DNA of 64,000 nucleotides from Leuctra nigra (Eukaryota > Arthropoda > Insecta > Plecoptera > Leuctridae). Location of the stretch: NCBI GenBank assembly GCA_934045905.1, contig OW203762.1, positions 11,003,647 through 11,067,646 on the forward strand. The letters are read 5' to 3'. The notes under the pieces are model-generated. The model saw nothing but the letters and a program-made list of their open reading frames with translations, made no database searches and had not been told where the DNA came from. The position numbers were made by a program, and so were the translations under genes. Shown in pieces: positions 22,222 through 33,856 of this stretch (its first letter is position 1; each line of letters opens with the position of its first letter).

Positions 22222-24071
22222 CAGGCGCGTAGGAAGGGGGGGGGGAGTGGGGGTCAATGACCCCCCCACTTTTCATCTTGACACCCCCAGATATAACCCC
22301 CAGATACACACAAATTTTGATAAAGAGATCCAAAAATGCACAAATTTGCTCCATTATGAGGTTGAATTCTCAAAATTTTCCCAAGTTTTGCAAAGCTAAT
22401 TGAACAGAGGTATTATCCAACTAGGAAAACGCTCTGTGTAACGCGTTGATGAGCGAGCACGGACAGGCGTAACAACTCGAACCGAAATAATGTCTATCGA
22501 AAATATCATTAAAAGCCAATAATTCTTGAATTTCGTCAGACTCAAGTATAAAAATCTCAAAATTGTCCTAAAACATTAGTCCCAATAACCATGCAAAGCT
22601 TGAACCTTTTGAACCTTTCTGATTGAACTGTCCCTCGTTAATATTCTAAAATCACATGATCTCTTTAAAAAATAAACCTGGGACCACTCATATGATAAAA
22701 GTGTGTGTACTTACACAATATTAGATCGATCTGTTGAATGGTCATATCAGTTTCATACGTTTGAAAGTTTCTACTCTAACTACCTTGGAACTATAAAGAG
22801 TCGAAGTAGCCGTGATCAACATTTTCGAGAAATTTGACAGCCAACACGCAAAATGTCCGTAAAACGTCAATAACTTTTGGATTTAAACATAGATTAGTCT
22901 GAAAATTGTCAAAAATGCAGATAATGTTAGTCCCAATGACCATGCAAAGTTTAAAGTTGATCAGTCATACGGTTGAAGTTTAAATTTAAAAAATGACATA
23001 AAAGATTTTTTTAAATTTTAAACAATGGGAGGATTTGGCTGAAACTTTGTATGATTGGGTACAATGTTGGTCGCCATGACTTGTCAAAATTTCAAATTGA
23101 TCGGAACTACCAATCGAAAGATATTTTTTTTTAAATTTGAACCAATAACATGAGCCCGTTCAAAAACGATCCCAGGGACCGCATAGATTACGTTAGTATA
23201 TGTGCAAAATTTCAGATCGATTGGTTGTGCCGTTTGACCTGGGCAGTAAACAAAAAAAAAAAAAAAAAAAAAAAACACACAGAGAAAGTGCCGTAAGAGT
23301 ACCGTGGTGACGCTCGCTACGCTCGCTCAATTAGACAATAACTCATTTGTCCAACATAATCATCCTCATGAATACAATTTAATAATTACACGTTAAACTA
23401 TGATACCGAATAAGCACCGTTTTCAAAGCAATTCCAAAATCTATTCATAATCGATTATCTTTAGGGATTTTATCGAATAACAAAATTTACAGATTATAAT
23501 GCATTTTGTCAAAGTTTCCCAAGAATATTGCATATCACAAATTTTAAATTTCTTTGAAAACGATGCCAAAATAGCTTCAAATTCGATTCTTTTGCATCAA
23601 AAACTCAAAAAATTCCCTGCGGGGCCAATGGGGATTCTATAAAAACAAATAGTTACAGTTATATTACATTTGTATAAAGTTTCCACAGAATATTGCATTT
23701 CATACATTTTAAATTTCTTTGAAAAGTATGCTAAAATAGCTTTAAGCTCGATTATTTTGTATCAATAACCCAAAAAATTCCCTGCGGGGCCAATAATGGG
23801 TATTAAAAACAAATAGCTACAAATTATATTACATTTCTTAAAGTTTCCACAGAATATTGCATTTCACACATTGTAAATTTCTTTGAAAAATATACAAAAA
23901 TAGCTTCAAATTCGATTCTTTTGTATCAAAAATTCAAAAAAGGCCCTGCGGGGCAATTTGGGTTGCGGGCTTCCCAGACCCCATTGTAACGACGACTACT
24001 TTTCCTCACATTCATTGATCCCCATAATTTTGACCCCCCCCCCCACTCAAAATGAAGTTCCTACGCGCCTG
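22222..24071. mobile_element. hAT-type element (CAGGCGCGTAGGAA ends)
   Basis: Inverted ends are CAGGCGCGTAGGAA and TTCCTACGCGCCTG, with a perfect 8-bp duplication CTTCAATA (22214-22221, 24072-24079). The interior has repeated segments around CCCTGCGGGGC, spaced about 165 bp, and a C-rich TGACCCCCCC block near each end. It carries a Helitron-like insertion (22421-23329). No transposase frame is seen. Confidence 0.88.
22421..23329 (-). mobile_element. Helitron/HINE-like family 1, copy E (nested)
   Basis: A full minus-strand copy with the CTAG end at 22421 and the TGAGCGAGCGTAGCGAGCG start at 23329. The related hAT copy at 24932 lacks it and so serves as an empty-site comparison. An A-homopolymer of about 20 lies near its 5' end (23251-23273). 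Confidence 0.72.
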
Positions 24072-24732
24072 CTTCAATATCCTCTACTCTCTCTTGCGGT
24101 GGTGGTAAATCTGCTCGATATAGCAGCACAGCAGCTCACGTGCCAACCAGGTCACGTGCTTCGCTTCAATATCCTCTACTCTCTCTTGCGGTGGTGGGAA
24201 ATCTGCTCGCTATAGCAGCACAGCAGCTCACGTGCCAACCAGGTCACGTGCTTCGCTTCAATATCCTCTACTCTCTCTTGCGGTGGTGGGAAATCTGCTC
24301 GCTATAGCAGCACAGCAGCTCACGTGCCAACCAGGTCACGTGCTTCGCTTCAATATCCTCTACTCTCTCTTGCGGTGGTGGGAAATCTGCTCGCTATAGC
24401 AGCACAGCAGCTCACGTGCCAACCAGGTCACGTGCTTCGCTTCAATATCCTCTACTCTCTCTTGCGGTGGTGGGAAATCTGCTCGCTATAGCAGCACAGC
24501 AGCTCACGTGCCAACCAGGTCACGTGCTTCGCTTCAATATCCTCTACTCTCTCTTGCGGTGGTGGGAAATCTGCTCGCTATAGCAGCACAGCAGCTCACG
24601 TGCCAACCAGGTCACGTGCTTCGCTTCAATATCCTCTACTCTCTCTTGCGGTGGTGGGAAATCTGCTCGCTATAGCAGCACAGCAGCTCACGTGCCAACC
24701 AGGTCACGTGCTTCGCTTCACTATCCTCTACT
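24072..24732. repeat. 92-bp tandem repeat with paired CACGTG boxes, about 7 units
   Basis: Period measured from TATAGCAGCA at 24119, 24211, 24303, 24395, 24487, 24579 and 24671. Each unit has two CACGTG palindromes (CTCACGTGCC and GTCACGTGCT) 18 bp apart and a GCAGCACAGCAGC stretch. Units are nearly identical, which points to recent expansion. With the unit at 22133 the total is eight. Confidence 0.95.
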
Positions 24733-24931
24733 CATTGAACAGATAAAACTAATGTGTCATGGGAATAATTTGCAATTGGGAAACTGTAACATGATTAATA
24801 AGTACTCATCATCTTTCACTCCTGAGCAGCGGAATATCGTCGGACCCAAATGTTTCGTGATGGTTGTCGGTTGATGAGACTTTTCCACGCCGATTATCCA
24901 TCTTCGATGCTCATATTTGTATTGAACGACC

Positions 24932-25890
24932 CAGGCGCGTAGGAATAGGGGGGAAAGGGGGGAAATGACCCCCCCTGTCTGGAGCCTGACCCCCCCCCTG
25001 CCAGAGATCCTGACCCCCCCTGCTAGTGACTCTGACCCCCCCTGCTAGAGAGCCTAACACATCCAGATATTCACAAATGTTGATTAAGTGTTGCACAGAA
25101 TGCACAGATTTGCTCCATTATTAGGTTGAATTCTCAAAATTTTCTCAAGTTTTGCAAAACTAATTGAACAGAGGTCCAATCCAATGATCCAATGAGAAAA
25201 CTCATTTACTCATTTGTCCAACATCATCATCCTCATGAATCAAATTAAATAATTACACGTTTAACAATAGATTCCAAAACACATACAGATTTTTCTTATT
25301 GATTGCTTATTGCTGTTGCTCTTGCAACCTTTTTCAAATGGCGATTCCAAAATCAATTCATAATCGATTCTCTCTCACTAGAATTCAAGTATTTCCCTGC
25401 GGGGCCATTTAGGATTTTGTCAAATAACAAAATTTTATTTTGTCTATTGTATCCCCAAGTATATTGCATAGGACCCTTGCATAGATTCTTTAAATTTTTC
25501 CTTTTTTAATTTTTAACTTATTGTATCAATTGCTTTTCTCTGTTAGTTTTTCATAATTTGTTGTTATTTTATATGTTATGTCCACTTGTGGAGTTTTACT
25601 CTGTTGGATATATTGTACAAATAAATAAATAAATAGGACAAACATTTTAAATTTCTTTAATAAAGATGCCAAAAAAGCGTCGAATTCGATTCTTTTTTTT
25701 ATCAAGATGTAAAAAAATGCCCTGCGGGGCCATTGGGAATTCTATAAAAACAAGTTTTCGTAAGTTCCACAGAATATTGCATCACACATTTTACATTTCT
25801 TTGAGAAGAATAGCTTAAAATTCGATTATTTTGTATCAAAAATTCAAAGAAGGTCCTGCGGGGCTAACTGGGGGTGAGTCCCCCAGACCC
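24932..25890. mobile_element. Second copy of the CAGGCGCG hAT family, right end missing
   Basis: It starts CAGGCGCGTAGGAATAGG and aligns with the element at 22222 through TTTGCTCCATTA, TTGTCCAACAT, CCCTGCGGGGC blocks and the CCCCCAGACCCC hairpin region. The terminal CGCGCCTG is not found. A retroposed segment (25475-25632) interrupts it. Confidence 0.7.
25475..25632 (+). mobile_element. Short non-LTR retroposon tail with (ATAA)n
   Basis: The 158-bp insert ends in TTGTACAAATAAATAAATAA and is flanked by ATAGGAC direct repeats (25468-25474, 25633-25639), as left by target-primed reverse transcription. It looks like the extreme 3' end of a non-LTR element. The parent family is not identified. 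Confidence 0.65.
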
Positions 25891-26639
25891 CTCGTATAGC
25901 GTTTCTGTTTTAGAAACCACGAGTCATCATCGACTTTAAGCCGGCACCCGTCAAGGCGTATCAAAAATATTGTGTCTCATAAATGCAATCGCAAAAACGA
26001 CTAAACTATTTCCGATTGTTAATGTTAACCAGTCAATAAATACGCTTCTTTGGTCGAGTTTCATTCATTTTACTTTGTTCGGACAACAATCCCCAAGTGA
26101 AGCAACAATGCACTTGCACGTTACCTACCTAATAACTTTTTGAAGAACATGTAAAGTATGAATTTAAAGAAAAGTCATGCAATCAAATTCAGTTCAATTG
26201 TTCATTGAACAAATATCTAAAAATATTTTAATTTCTCATTCATGGACAGGTTACACATAGGTAATTGCTTTTTTTATAACACAAGGAAGAAAGAAAAATA
26301 TTGCATTCGTATGTGCTTCATAATCAAAAAATCAAATCACAAAGAAACTCACATAAATATACCTATAATGGCTCAAAATGATTATTTTCAGTGTTAATTG
26401 GGTTCCTTACTCCACTGTTATGCAACTTTGGGATGTACTTTTGATAGGTACCCATTTTCTCGCAATACTATTGAGAAAATTTAAGAAATAAGGAACATTT
26501 AGAGAAAAAGAATATTTTACATATATTTTTTTAAAAAGTTGTATGAATAATAACATTTTTTTATTTTAAAATTTCTTGGAACAATTTCTCGGGATCTAAG
26601 ACAATTTCTTCTTGACAGATTTACGTGAAAATGGTATAT

Positions 26640-26880
26640 ATATAAAAAAAATGTTGGTCCCAATGACAATGCAAAATTTAAAATTGATCGGTCGAAACGG
26701 TTATATTTTCAATTTTCAGCCAATCACTGGATCGTCTCAAAACTATACCTGTGACCACCGATGTGTGCACCATTTCAGATCGATTGGTTGGACGGTGTGC
26801 TCTAGGCAATGCCTACAAAAACACAAACAAACAAACAAACAAACAAACAAACAAACAAACAAACAAACAAACAAACAAAC
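26640..26880 (-). mobile_element. Family 1-related fragment with (CAAA)n tract
   Basis: Contains TTGGTCCCAATGACAATG, the CAGATCGATTGGTTGGACGG motif and CTCTAGGCAATGCC, as at 15203-15385. About 14 units of AAAC follow (26823-26880). The termini of the family are not present. Confidence 0.5.
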
Positions 26881-26957
26881 TGTAGTGATCGTGTAGATAT
26901 TATATAAACCTTGCTTGACATAGAGATGGCGGTGATGAAACTTGTTTGTTTCAACTT

Positions 26958-27382
26958 GGGAAGTCTCCTTAAAATTAGATTTCAGAATAATATGTGTTCA
27001 ATGAAAGTTGAGATGTTGCTGAACACAGATGTGGTATTTTTTGTTGTTGTTGTGAGATGAATAGTTTTCAAGGAATTAATCAATAAAGTTTGAAATATTT
27101 CTTACAATTTCAAAACAGGAAAATAAACAATGACATCACAATTAGCTATATTGCCATGGCAACAAAGGAATCACAATGTTAATACATTGTTGGAGACTTG
27201 GAAATGACTTCACAAACAATCCTGATTCTTGATACAGGCCGTTTTTCCCGCCAAAATATCCAATGACATTTGAATTTGATTATTATGAATGGAAATTTTA
27301 AATTTCGCTGGCGATAAGTGTGTTTGTCATTGTTAATTGTGTTGATATTTACAAATTAACTAGAATAAAATTTTATGAGACT
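26958..27382. mobile_element. TA-type MITE (GGGAAGTCTC family), copy 3, decayed
   Basis: Starts GGGAAGTCTCC and ends TTTTATGAGACTC. The interior (GTTGAGATGTTGCTGAACAC, CCAATGACATTTGAATTTG) matches the complements of 4853-5276 and 40663-41086. It is in the opposite orientation to those copies. Confidence 0.65.
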
Positions 27383-27563
27383 CATTTTATATTGGCGATC
27401 AAAGGCGACGGGCGAGGATCAAAGTATAAGTTTACTTGTAATTTAATAATTAATGGAAATTCCTATCACGTTTGATTGATGGTTTCATTGTTGGTTTAGC
27501 GGGGCTACGATTAAATGTATTTAATTTATAATAAAAAAATATAAAATAATATATATTTTATAC

Positions 27564-27692
27564 AAGCAAGCAAGCAACCAACCAACCAACCAACCAACCA
27601 ACCAACCAAACAAACAACCAACCAACCAACCAAACCAACAAACAAACGACCAAACAGTCAGACAGACATACAGACAAACAAACAAACAGACA
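27564..27692. repeat. Mixed (CCAA)n/(CAAA)n/(CAGA)n microsatellite
   Basis: Runs of AACC followed by AAAC, then CAGACAGACATACAGAC. The minus-strand open frame through it is an artefact of the repeat. Confidence 0.9.
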
Positions 27693-27779
27693 AAACACAC
27701 GATAATAGAAAAATGACTTGAGAGTAACGCTGCGCTTTCAACAAGCTGATAATGCGAAATGGCATTCACAATCACAATT

Positions 27780-28469
27780 GCTTTAATCTGCCGCTTAATC
27801 GCTGCCTCTTACAAGCTCCAGTCTTGTAAGGTGAAGTTCTTTTCTTAATCCAGCACAAAATCCGTTTTATTACAGCTGCCGTTGTAAAAGTTCAAGTGGA
27901 TGTTGATTATATAATAGGGTAAGAGGCCAACGCAAGAATAGAGCACAACCTTCTCTCGGGGAGGTTATAAAATATTGATTTATAACTATACAAAACAAAA
28001 AGAATCTTAGAAAGTTACCTCATATCTTTCTTGCGAATAATGTCGATCATAAATTAATATGACGCATGTAAGATATTAAATTAAAATGAGAGCCATTGAG
28101 AAAAGTAGAGGAATGATGCACTTCAAATTATGTTTCTTATGTCATTAAAATTTATTTTCACCAATGAATTAGGTTCTAAGCAAAATTATCGAGCCGCCTC
28201 GGAAGCCATTTTTCCAAGACCGACTCTTCCTTCTCCCCGTCTTCTTCCGTCCTTCCTCATCCCTTTTCCACATGGCATCTCCATCAATCCATGTTCACTC
28301 ACCACTTTTGGCTTTGATTTTCATCCACGTCTCTCCTCTTTCTTCCAGAGTCCCCTCCACTCTGCGCATCCACTTCGTTCTCGGTCTCCCTTCCCAATCA
28401 ACTCGATATACTTCTTGTTATCTTGGACAGTTTCGTCACTCTGGAGATAGGTACGTTATATTGAATCCC
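27780..28469. other. Unassigned stretch
   Basis: AT-rich to 28180, then pyrimidine-rich (CTTCC, TCTCC) to 28440. The open frames here look like a by-product of the TC bias. I see no domain and no clear repeat ends. Confidence 0.3.
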
Positions 28470-29498
28470 CATAAAAAAACACTCAATGTAAAAAAACAGC
28501 CAAGTCTCTTCAACTAAAAAAAAAAAATTATGAAATCTAAAAATTCTGCACTGAAACGTAGTGATATCAAAAAATGAGCCAAGTCAAAACTTTATTTGAA
28601 AATTAAAAAATACTTGGCGCATCGTGTATATAAATAGCTTAGAAGTATAGGCTAGATATAAATACATATACTTATAGTACCTTTACCTACAATACCCTAA
28701 AAAAACGATGCCCCAAGTATTTTTTAATTTTCAAATAAAGTTTTGACTTGGCTCATTTTTTGACATCACTACGTTTCAGTGCAGAATTTTTAGATTTCAT
28801 AATTTTTTTTTTAGTTGAAGAGACTTGGCTGTTTTTTTACACGGAGTGTTTTTTATGGGGATATCACTTATTTTTTTAGTTTATTTACACAACTTGTAAA
28901 ACTTATTAGGGCAACAATGGCTAATTCCTTTAAAAAAATACGCTATTTCCGAATTAGTTACTAAAAAAATATTGTTTGGAGCTAAATTTAAACTTAAAGT
29001 GATATGCCATGAAGAATTGCGAAAGCATCGTTCCAATAGGTCCAGCCGTTTTCGAGATATGGCATCACTTCCGGTTTTCAAAATGGCGGCTGAAAGCTCT
29101 TACAAATTGTACTAATATGTATATAAATACTAATATTTCATTATAAGCCTTCTGAATATATAGTTGGTTTTTATATAAAGGGAAGTGAATTTAAGCAGAT
29201 TTCGCTAAACTATGACGTCATTTCCGGTTTCAGTAATTAGAAAACTTTAATTTAACTATTGTTATTTCATAAAGAGGACCGTCTGAATCGATTGGCGCAA
29301 ATTTCGTTCCGATCGGTTAATCCGTTTATGAGATATGACGTCACTTCCGGTTTCAAAATGGCGGCACAAAAAATTCATAAGGGCAAGGTATCATCAGGCA
29401 GACAAGCTGTATATGTGGTGAAAATTTCGGGTCAATCAACCCAGCCGTTTAGGCTGTGGCGGAGACCGCGGAATTTATTGGAAGATGAATCATCATCA

Positions 29499-29532
<34 letters not shown>

Positions 29533-29801
29533 CTGAAAGCCGTACAATTTCACGGTTTTCACGGCCCTCTAGTTCGCAAAGGGCGTAACCTATTGCTCCC
29601 AAATTTGGTATATGTTGTGGGGTGGGCCATAGCTCGAAATTAAGATATTTCGCAACAATGTGAGATTTTCCAATTTTGAGATCCAGTAGGCCGAAAATGC
29701 CACTTTGATGCTTACAGTAAAAGTGGGTTGCTCCAGCCTTTTTATATGAGAGTGTGCGCGCCGTACGACTTGGCTGGCGTGGAGCGACCGCTCCACTAGA
29801 T
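28470..29801 (+). mobile_element. Foldback/Helitron-like family 2, copy 2
   Basis: Same order as the copy at 13497: foldback arms (28470-28620 and 28705-28860), then the body with TGACGTCA, ACTTCCGG and AAAATGGCGGC, a TCA/TTA trinucleotide run (29490-29531), and the hairpin GGAGCGACCGCTCC with CTAGAT at 29796-29801. A partial copy follows without a gap. Confidence 0.72.
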
Positions 29802-30463
29802 ATCATTATAAGCCTTCAAAATATGTATTTTTATTGCATGAAGAAGGGTTTCAGGGTGTTTTTCATGTTGATGATGTCATTTCCGGTTTCGGTAATAGTA
29901 CATTTCTAATTCATCTTTTGATATTCCATATAGATGACCGTCTGAATCATTTGGCGCTATTTTCATTCCAATCGGTCTAGCCATTTTCGAGATATGACGT
30001 CACTTCCGGTTTCAAAATGGCGGCTTCCGGTTGGTTTTACAAAAAGGCACCTCAGACGCCAAAAGTGCACATGTGGTAAAAATGTCAAATCGATCGGTTC
30101 AGCCGTTTAGGCTGTGGCGGTGATAACAACGTTCCTTGATATCTGAAGAAGAAGCGGAAGAAGAAGATACCTTTTAAAAAGGGGTGTAATTTCACTGTTT
30201 TCACGGCCCTCTAGCACGCAAATGGCATAACTTGTTATTCCAAAATTTGGTATGTTGTCAGGTGGGCCATAGCTCGAAATTAAGATATTTCGCAACAATG
30301 TGAGATTTTCCAATTTTAAGATCCAGTAGGCCGAAAATGCCACTTTGATGCTTACAGTAAAAGTGTTTGGTCTGCTCCTCAGTTTATTAGGCATTTACGG
30401 TATGTTGAGTGAGTGTGAGTGTACAGTACGACTTGGCTGGGTGGAGCGACCGCTCCACTAGAT
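29802..30463 (+). mobile_element. Family 2, 5'-truncated copy joined head to tail
   Basis: Begins ATCATTATAAGCCTTC, a point in mid-element of the full copy, exactly after the CTAGAT of copy 2. It ends in the same hairpin and CTAGAT at 30463. Its closest relative by details (GTTTGGTCTGCTCCTCAG) is copy 1, so it is not a simple local duplication of copy 2. Confidence 0.7.
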
Positions 30464-30578
30464 TGACTTAGCATTACAATGTTCTATTGTATACACAAAT
30501 CGTACAGGATGACTTCGTAACATTTAGCACTTAGCTGCACTAGAAGTCACATTAAATAATCATATCAATATTATGTAT

Positions 30579-31138
30579 TGTCACGAGAATGCCTTTCTCG
30601 TTGGGATCATTATACAATTTGGGGGTTGGTGTAACTAGATATAGAATAGAAAATAGAAATACATTTACATAGAGAGCAATTTATACTTAGGCAGAGAATA
30701 AAGTAATATTGAGTAGTGAAGCTACAAGGGTGAAACTGTTCTGGCACTTATCTCACAATGTCCGACCAGACACGTGGTCCTCGGCCCCATGCCCGTCCCG
30801 CACGTCCCGCGTATGTCCCGCACCCCTGGAGTCCAAGCGATGTTGCCGTGGCTGGATCTTCTGGCCGACTCCCCGACAGATCGCCTCGTGGGCTCCCAGG
30901 TTCGACTTCTCAATAGCTGACCAGGCAGTATGATGTATCGCATGATCTGAGTGCCTAGTCCTTCCTGGTGGTAGGCAGCCCGCCACGCAGGATTGTACCG
31001 CGGGTCACGAAGTATTCGGGATAAGAGTGAACACTAGGGTGGTTCTAGAAGGATGGCGGGCTATTAGGGTGAACTAGGGTGTACGACAAAGGGGTTCAGA
31101 AAGCGGGGTATGTAATGGAAATACGAGGTATCGTGACA
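30579..31138. mobile_element. Solo LTR, 560 bp
   Basis: Starts TGTCACGA and ends TCGTGACA, a perfect 8-bp inverted LTR terminus with TG..CA. It is flanked by a 4-bp duplication GTAT (30575-30578, 31139-31142). The centre is GC-rich (CCCGCACGTCCCGC). AATAAA at 30695-30700 may be a poly(A) signal. No internal retrotransposon genes flank it, so it looks like the product of LTR-LTR recombination. Gypsy-type is likely but not proven. Confidence 0.75.
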
Positions 31139-31185
31139 GTATTGTGATACTTAGAGATAGAGATATTTAGAATGTATACTCTTAC

Positions 31186-31352
31186 AATGTGACTCATGTC
31201 ACAACACAAAAATGCCTGGTTTTTAGTTCACTTCAAAAGAATCTTTGAAATGTATATTTGACCACTGAGCAATAGAGCTTGATTACATAATTCCACCAAA
31301 GTGTGCAACGCCGAGGAAAAAGGAAATGGACTTCCACCCTTCTACCTCTGAG
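31186..31352. mobile_element. Right half of the CTCAGAGG TIR element
   Basis: Matches 2930-3011: TGACTCATGTCAC, TTAGTTCACTTCAA and the end CTTCTACCTCTGAG. The left end is missing. Confidence 0.55.
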
Positions 31353-31502
31353 CTACTAGTTGTTCTTATAGACTCATCATAAATAATATCATCATGCATT
31401 ATTTCACCACCAAACTGCCTCCGCTCCATTAAGCTACGACAGAGAAAGCAATTCTTCTATATTTTAATGTTTACTACAGTTAACTTGTGGTTAACACTAA
31501 TA

Positions 31503-32441
31503 CCGGGTGGCCCAAAAAAAACGTCCAATGGGCGAGACACCGCTGTGAATAAAATACTGCAGATATAAGTCCAAAATTTTTATATGTTATTTATGTATTT
31601 TATTTATTTTGTCTTTTATTGATTGCACAACGATACATACAAAGTACAATCAATATGGCGAGGTTCCACCTCAGTGGCTCTTCCACCTAACCATAACAAA
31701 CATATAACAAACATACCAATGTTTGATGTGTGAAAGTTTCAAAAACATTTCTTGTGTAGGAAAAAAGTTACAGCTGTTCGAATTTGGTTGTTGAAAAATC
31801 GATTATACGGAGCTCAAAGAGAAAAAGTCCAATGGCATGGACACCTCTATTTTCAACACTACTAATGATATCAGGCTGAAAATTTCAAATATTATTCACA
31901 ACATATGAGTATCTATTGTATAAAATTTCAATACATTTGAATCAGTGGAACGAAAGTTATGGTATCTTGAAGTTGAGCTTAAAAACAGAAAATATTGGAG
32001 ATTTCACTTCTAAAATTAACAGTGAAATAAAACTTGAGAAATTATCTCTGCGTGTATTCTGATTTTTAAGCGCAAACTCTAGATAACATTACTTTCGTTA
32101 CATTGATTCAAATGAATTGAGATTTTTACACAATCGATAGTAATATATTTTGAATAATATATGAAATTTTCAGCTTAATATAGTGAGCAGTTTTGATAAA
32201 CAGCGTCCCGGGCATTGGACATTTTCTGGACGCATGATTTTTTAGCTCCGTATAATCGATTTTTCGACAACGAAATTCGAACAGCTGTAACTTTTTTTTC
32301 TATAATAGGTACGATGTTAAAACTTTCACATATTATACCTTGGTATGTTTTGTATAATGGGTGTAATTATCAGCCTAATATGTGCAGTAGTTTCGTCACA
32401 GTGATGTGTCGCCCGTTGGACGTTTTTTTTGGGCCACCCGG
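31503..32441. mobile_element. TA-flanked TIR element (CCGGGTGGCCC family)
   Basis: The left end CCGGGTGGCCCAAAAAAAAC and the right end GTTTTTTTTGGGCCACCCGG are perfect inverted copies over about 20 bp and continue as CGTCCAA(T/C)GGGCGA. TA flanks both sides (31501-31502, 32442-32443). Subterminal sequence is shared with 4654-6134. No transposase. Confidence 0.85.
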
Positions 32442-32680
32442 TATAATATCATCTCAGCAGCACAAGATTACAACGACGTAAAACTCGAAGTCTGAACGTG
32501 ACAAATTGCACTCAAGTCAGGATACTTTTCCCATCAATCAGTGATAGCATCAGGTAAAAACGAAAATGCCGCAATATTCGTCTTTATCAATTCATCCAAA
32601 TCCACCTCTTATTCCAGACAATGTCTAAGATTAGGAAAGTTTAATAATATAATGTCAAGGGACTTACTAAGATATGCTCG

Positions 32681-32709
32681 CGGGGGGGGGGGGGGGGGCG
32701 GGGGGGGGC
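32681..32709. repeat. G-homopolymer tract
   Basis: About 17 G, a C, then 8 more G. It could form a G-quadruplex. Length is likely unstable in assemblies. Confidence 0.85.
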
Positions 32710-32843
32710 AAGGTCAAGCTCGTAACCCCTGATTCTTGAGACTAATTGAAACACATGTATTTATCGTTTAACGTTACACACCTCGGAGTAACGCTCTGTA
32801 CTTGTATTCTTGTACACCATCACCTCCCAATCATCATCATAAT

Positions 32844-33079
32844 CATTCATCCGTTGCCATTAGCCTAGCTGCAGAACAGTGCGACTTTAAACAGAACTAA
32901 AACAAAAATGTGAGGGGCAAAGAATGACTTTTCTCTGAAATAATGGGCACACGAAACAAAAACCATTTAATTTTGCCTGAACGTTTTCGAATTCCAGGGT
33001 GGGGGGAGGGGTAAGCCCCGTCTGGACACATATTATAGTCGCACTGTTCTGCTATTAGATTAATGGCGAGGGATGAATG
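32844..33079. mobile_element. Small TIR element (CATTCATCCGTTGCCATTA ends)
   Basis: The left arm CATTCATCC..GCAGAACAGTGCGACT is mirrored by AGTCGCACTGTTCTGC..GGATGAATG with small gaps. The interior has a GGGTGGGGGGAGGGG block. Flanking duplication is not clear. Confidence 0.6.
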
Positions 33080-33856
33080 ACTTTGTAGATGCTATGGGAG
33101 ATGCTGTTGAAGAGGTGGGAAAGATGGAGGGTGTGATTGAGGTTTTTGTGACTTGTTCATAGTTTGCACGACCGTCTTTTGTTTTACAAGAACAATGTAA
33201 AAAGTGTATTTTGTACAAAATGAATATAAAAGAACGAAAATAGCCCTAACTACTAATTATTTAAATCTGATCCAAAACACCTCTATTCAAAACAAAACTA
33301 GACATTTTAGTTAGCATTTTTTCCCTAAAAAACTTTGAAAGGATGATAAAGACCTACTGGAAATAAAAATAAATGGCACACATTTGCACGCCTGAGGTAT
33401 AATTTCATTGAAGTTAAATATGAATTTTTTTCTGACACCTATAGTCTCATAGATGTCACTTTAGTTAGTATTACAAAAACGCGCAAACGTACTTGACTAT
33501 ACTAACTCCTGTTCAAATTGAGATCATTTATAACATGCTCTTCTTCACATTTGACAGGATATTTTGATGTTGGCTGATAAAACTGTCATTGATTGTTTTA
33601 CAACAGGCAATCTAGTATTGCTACTTGACTGTACATAATGATTGTCATCTTTGTCAATGACCATCGTAATCAGAAGGCTCTACTTGATTTTGTATGTATG
33701 TACATCCACGTTCTCTACTTCGCAGTCCAGCCGCGAAGCAACCCGCATTGCATACAGGGCAGTTGTGCTGCCTAACCTCCTGCAGAGATGTCAATCAGTT
33801 GTTATCTAATCTAATGTATAATTATTGTTTATCTCTTGATCTCAAATGCAGGAGGG
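33080..33856. other. AT-rich spacer
   Basis: I see no recognisable gene or repeat boundary. The only regular feature is the flank at 33849-33856 (CAGGAGGG), which is the target duplication of the next element. Confidence 0.35.

Noticed and set aside
22133..24732. CRISPR-like array
   Set aside because: The 92-bp units are contiguous with no variable spacers, and the context is eukaryotic.
27521..27775. Trp/Gly/Leu-rich frame resembling a membrane peptide
   Set aside because: It is the translation of a (CCAA)n/(CAAA)n microsatellite.
30709..30986. Arg/Pro-rich overlapping frames on both strands
   Set aside because: They lie in the GC-rich core of the solo LTR, which explains the lack of stops.
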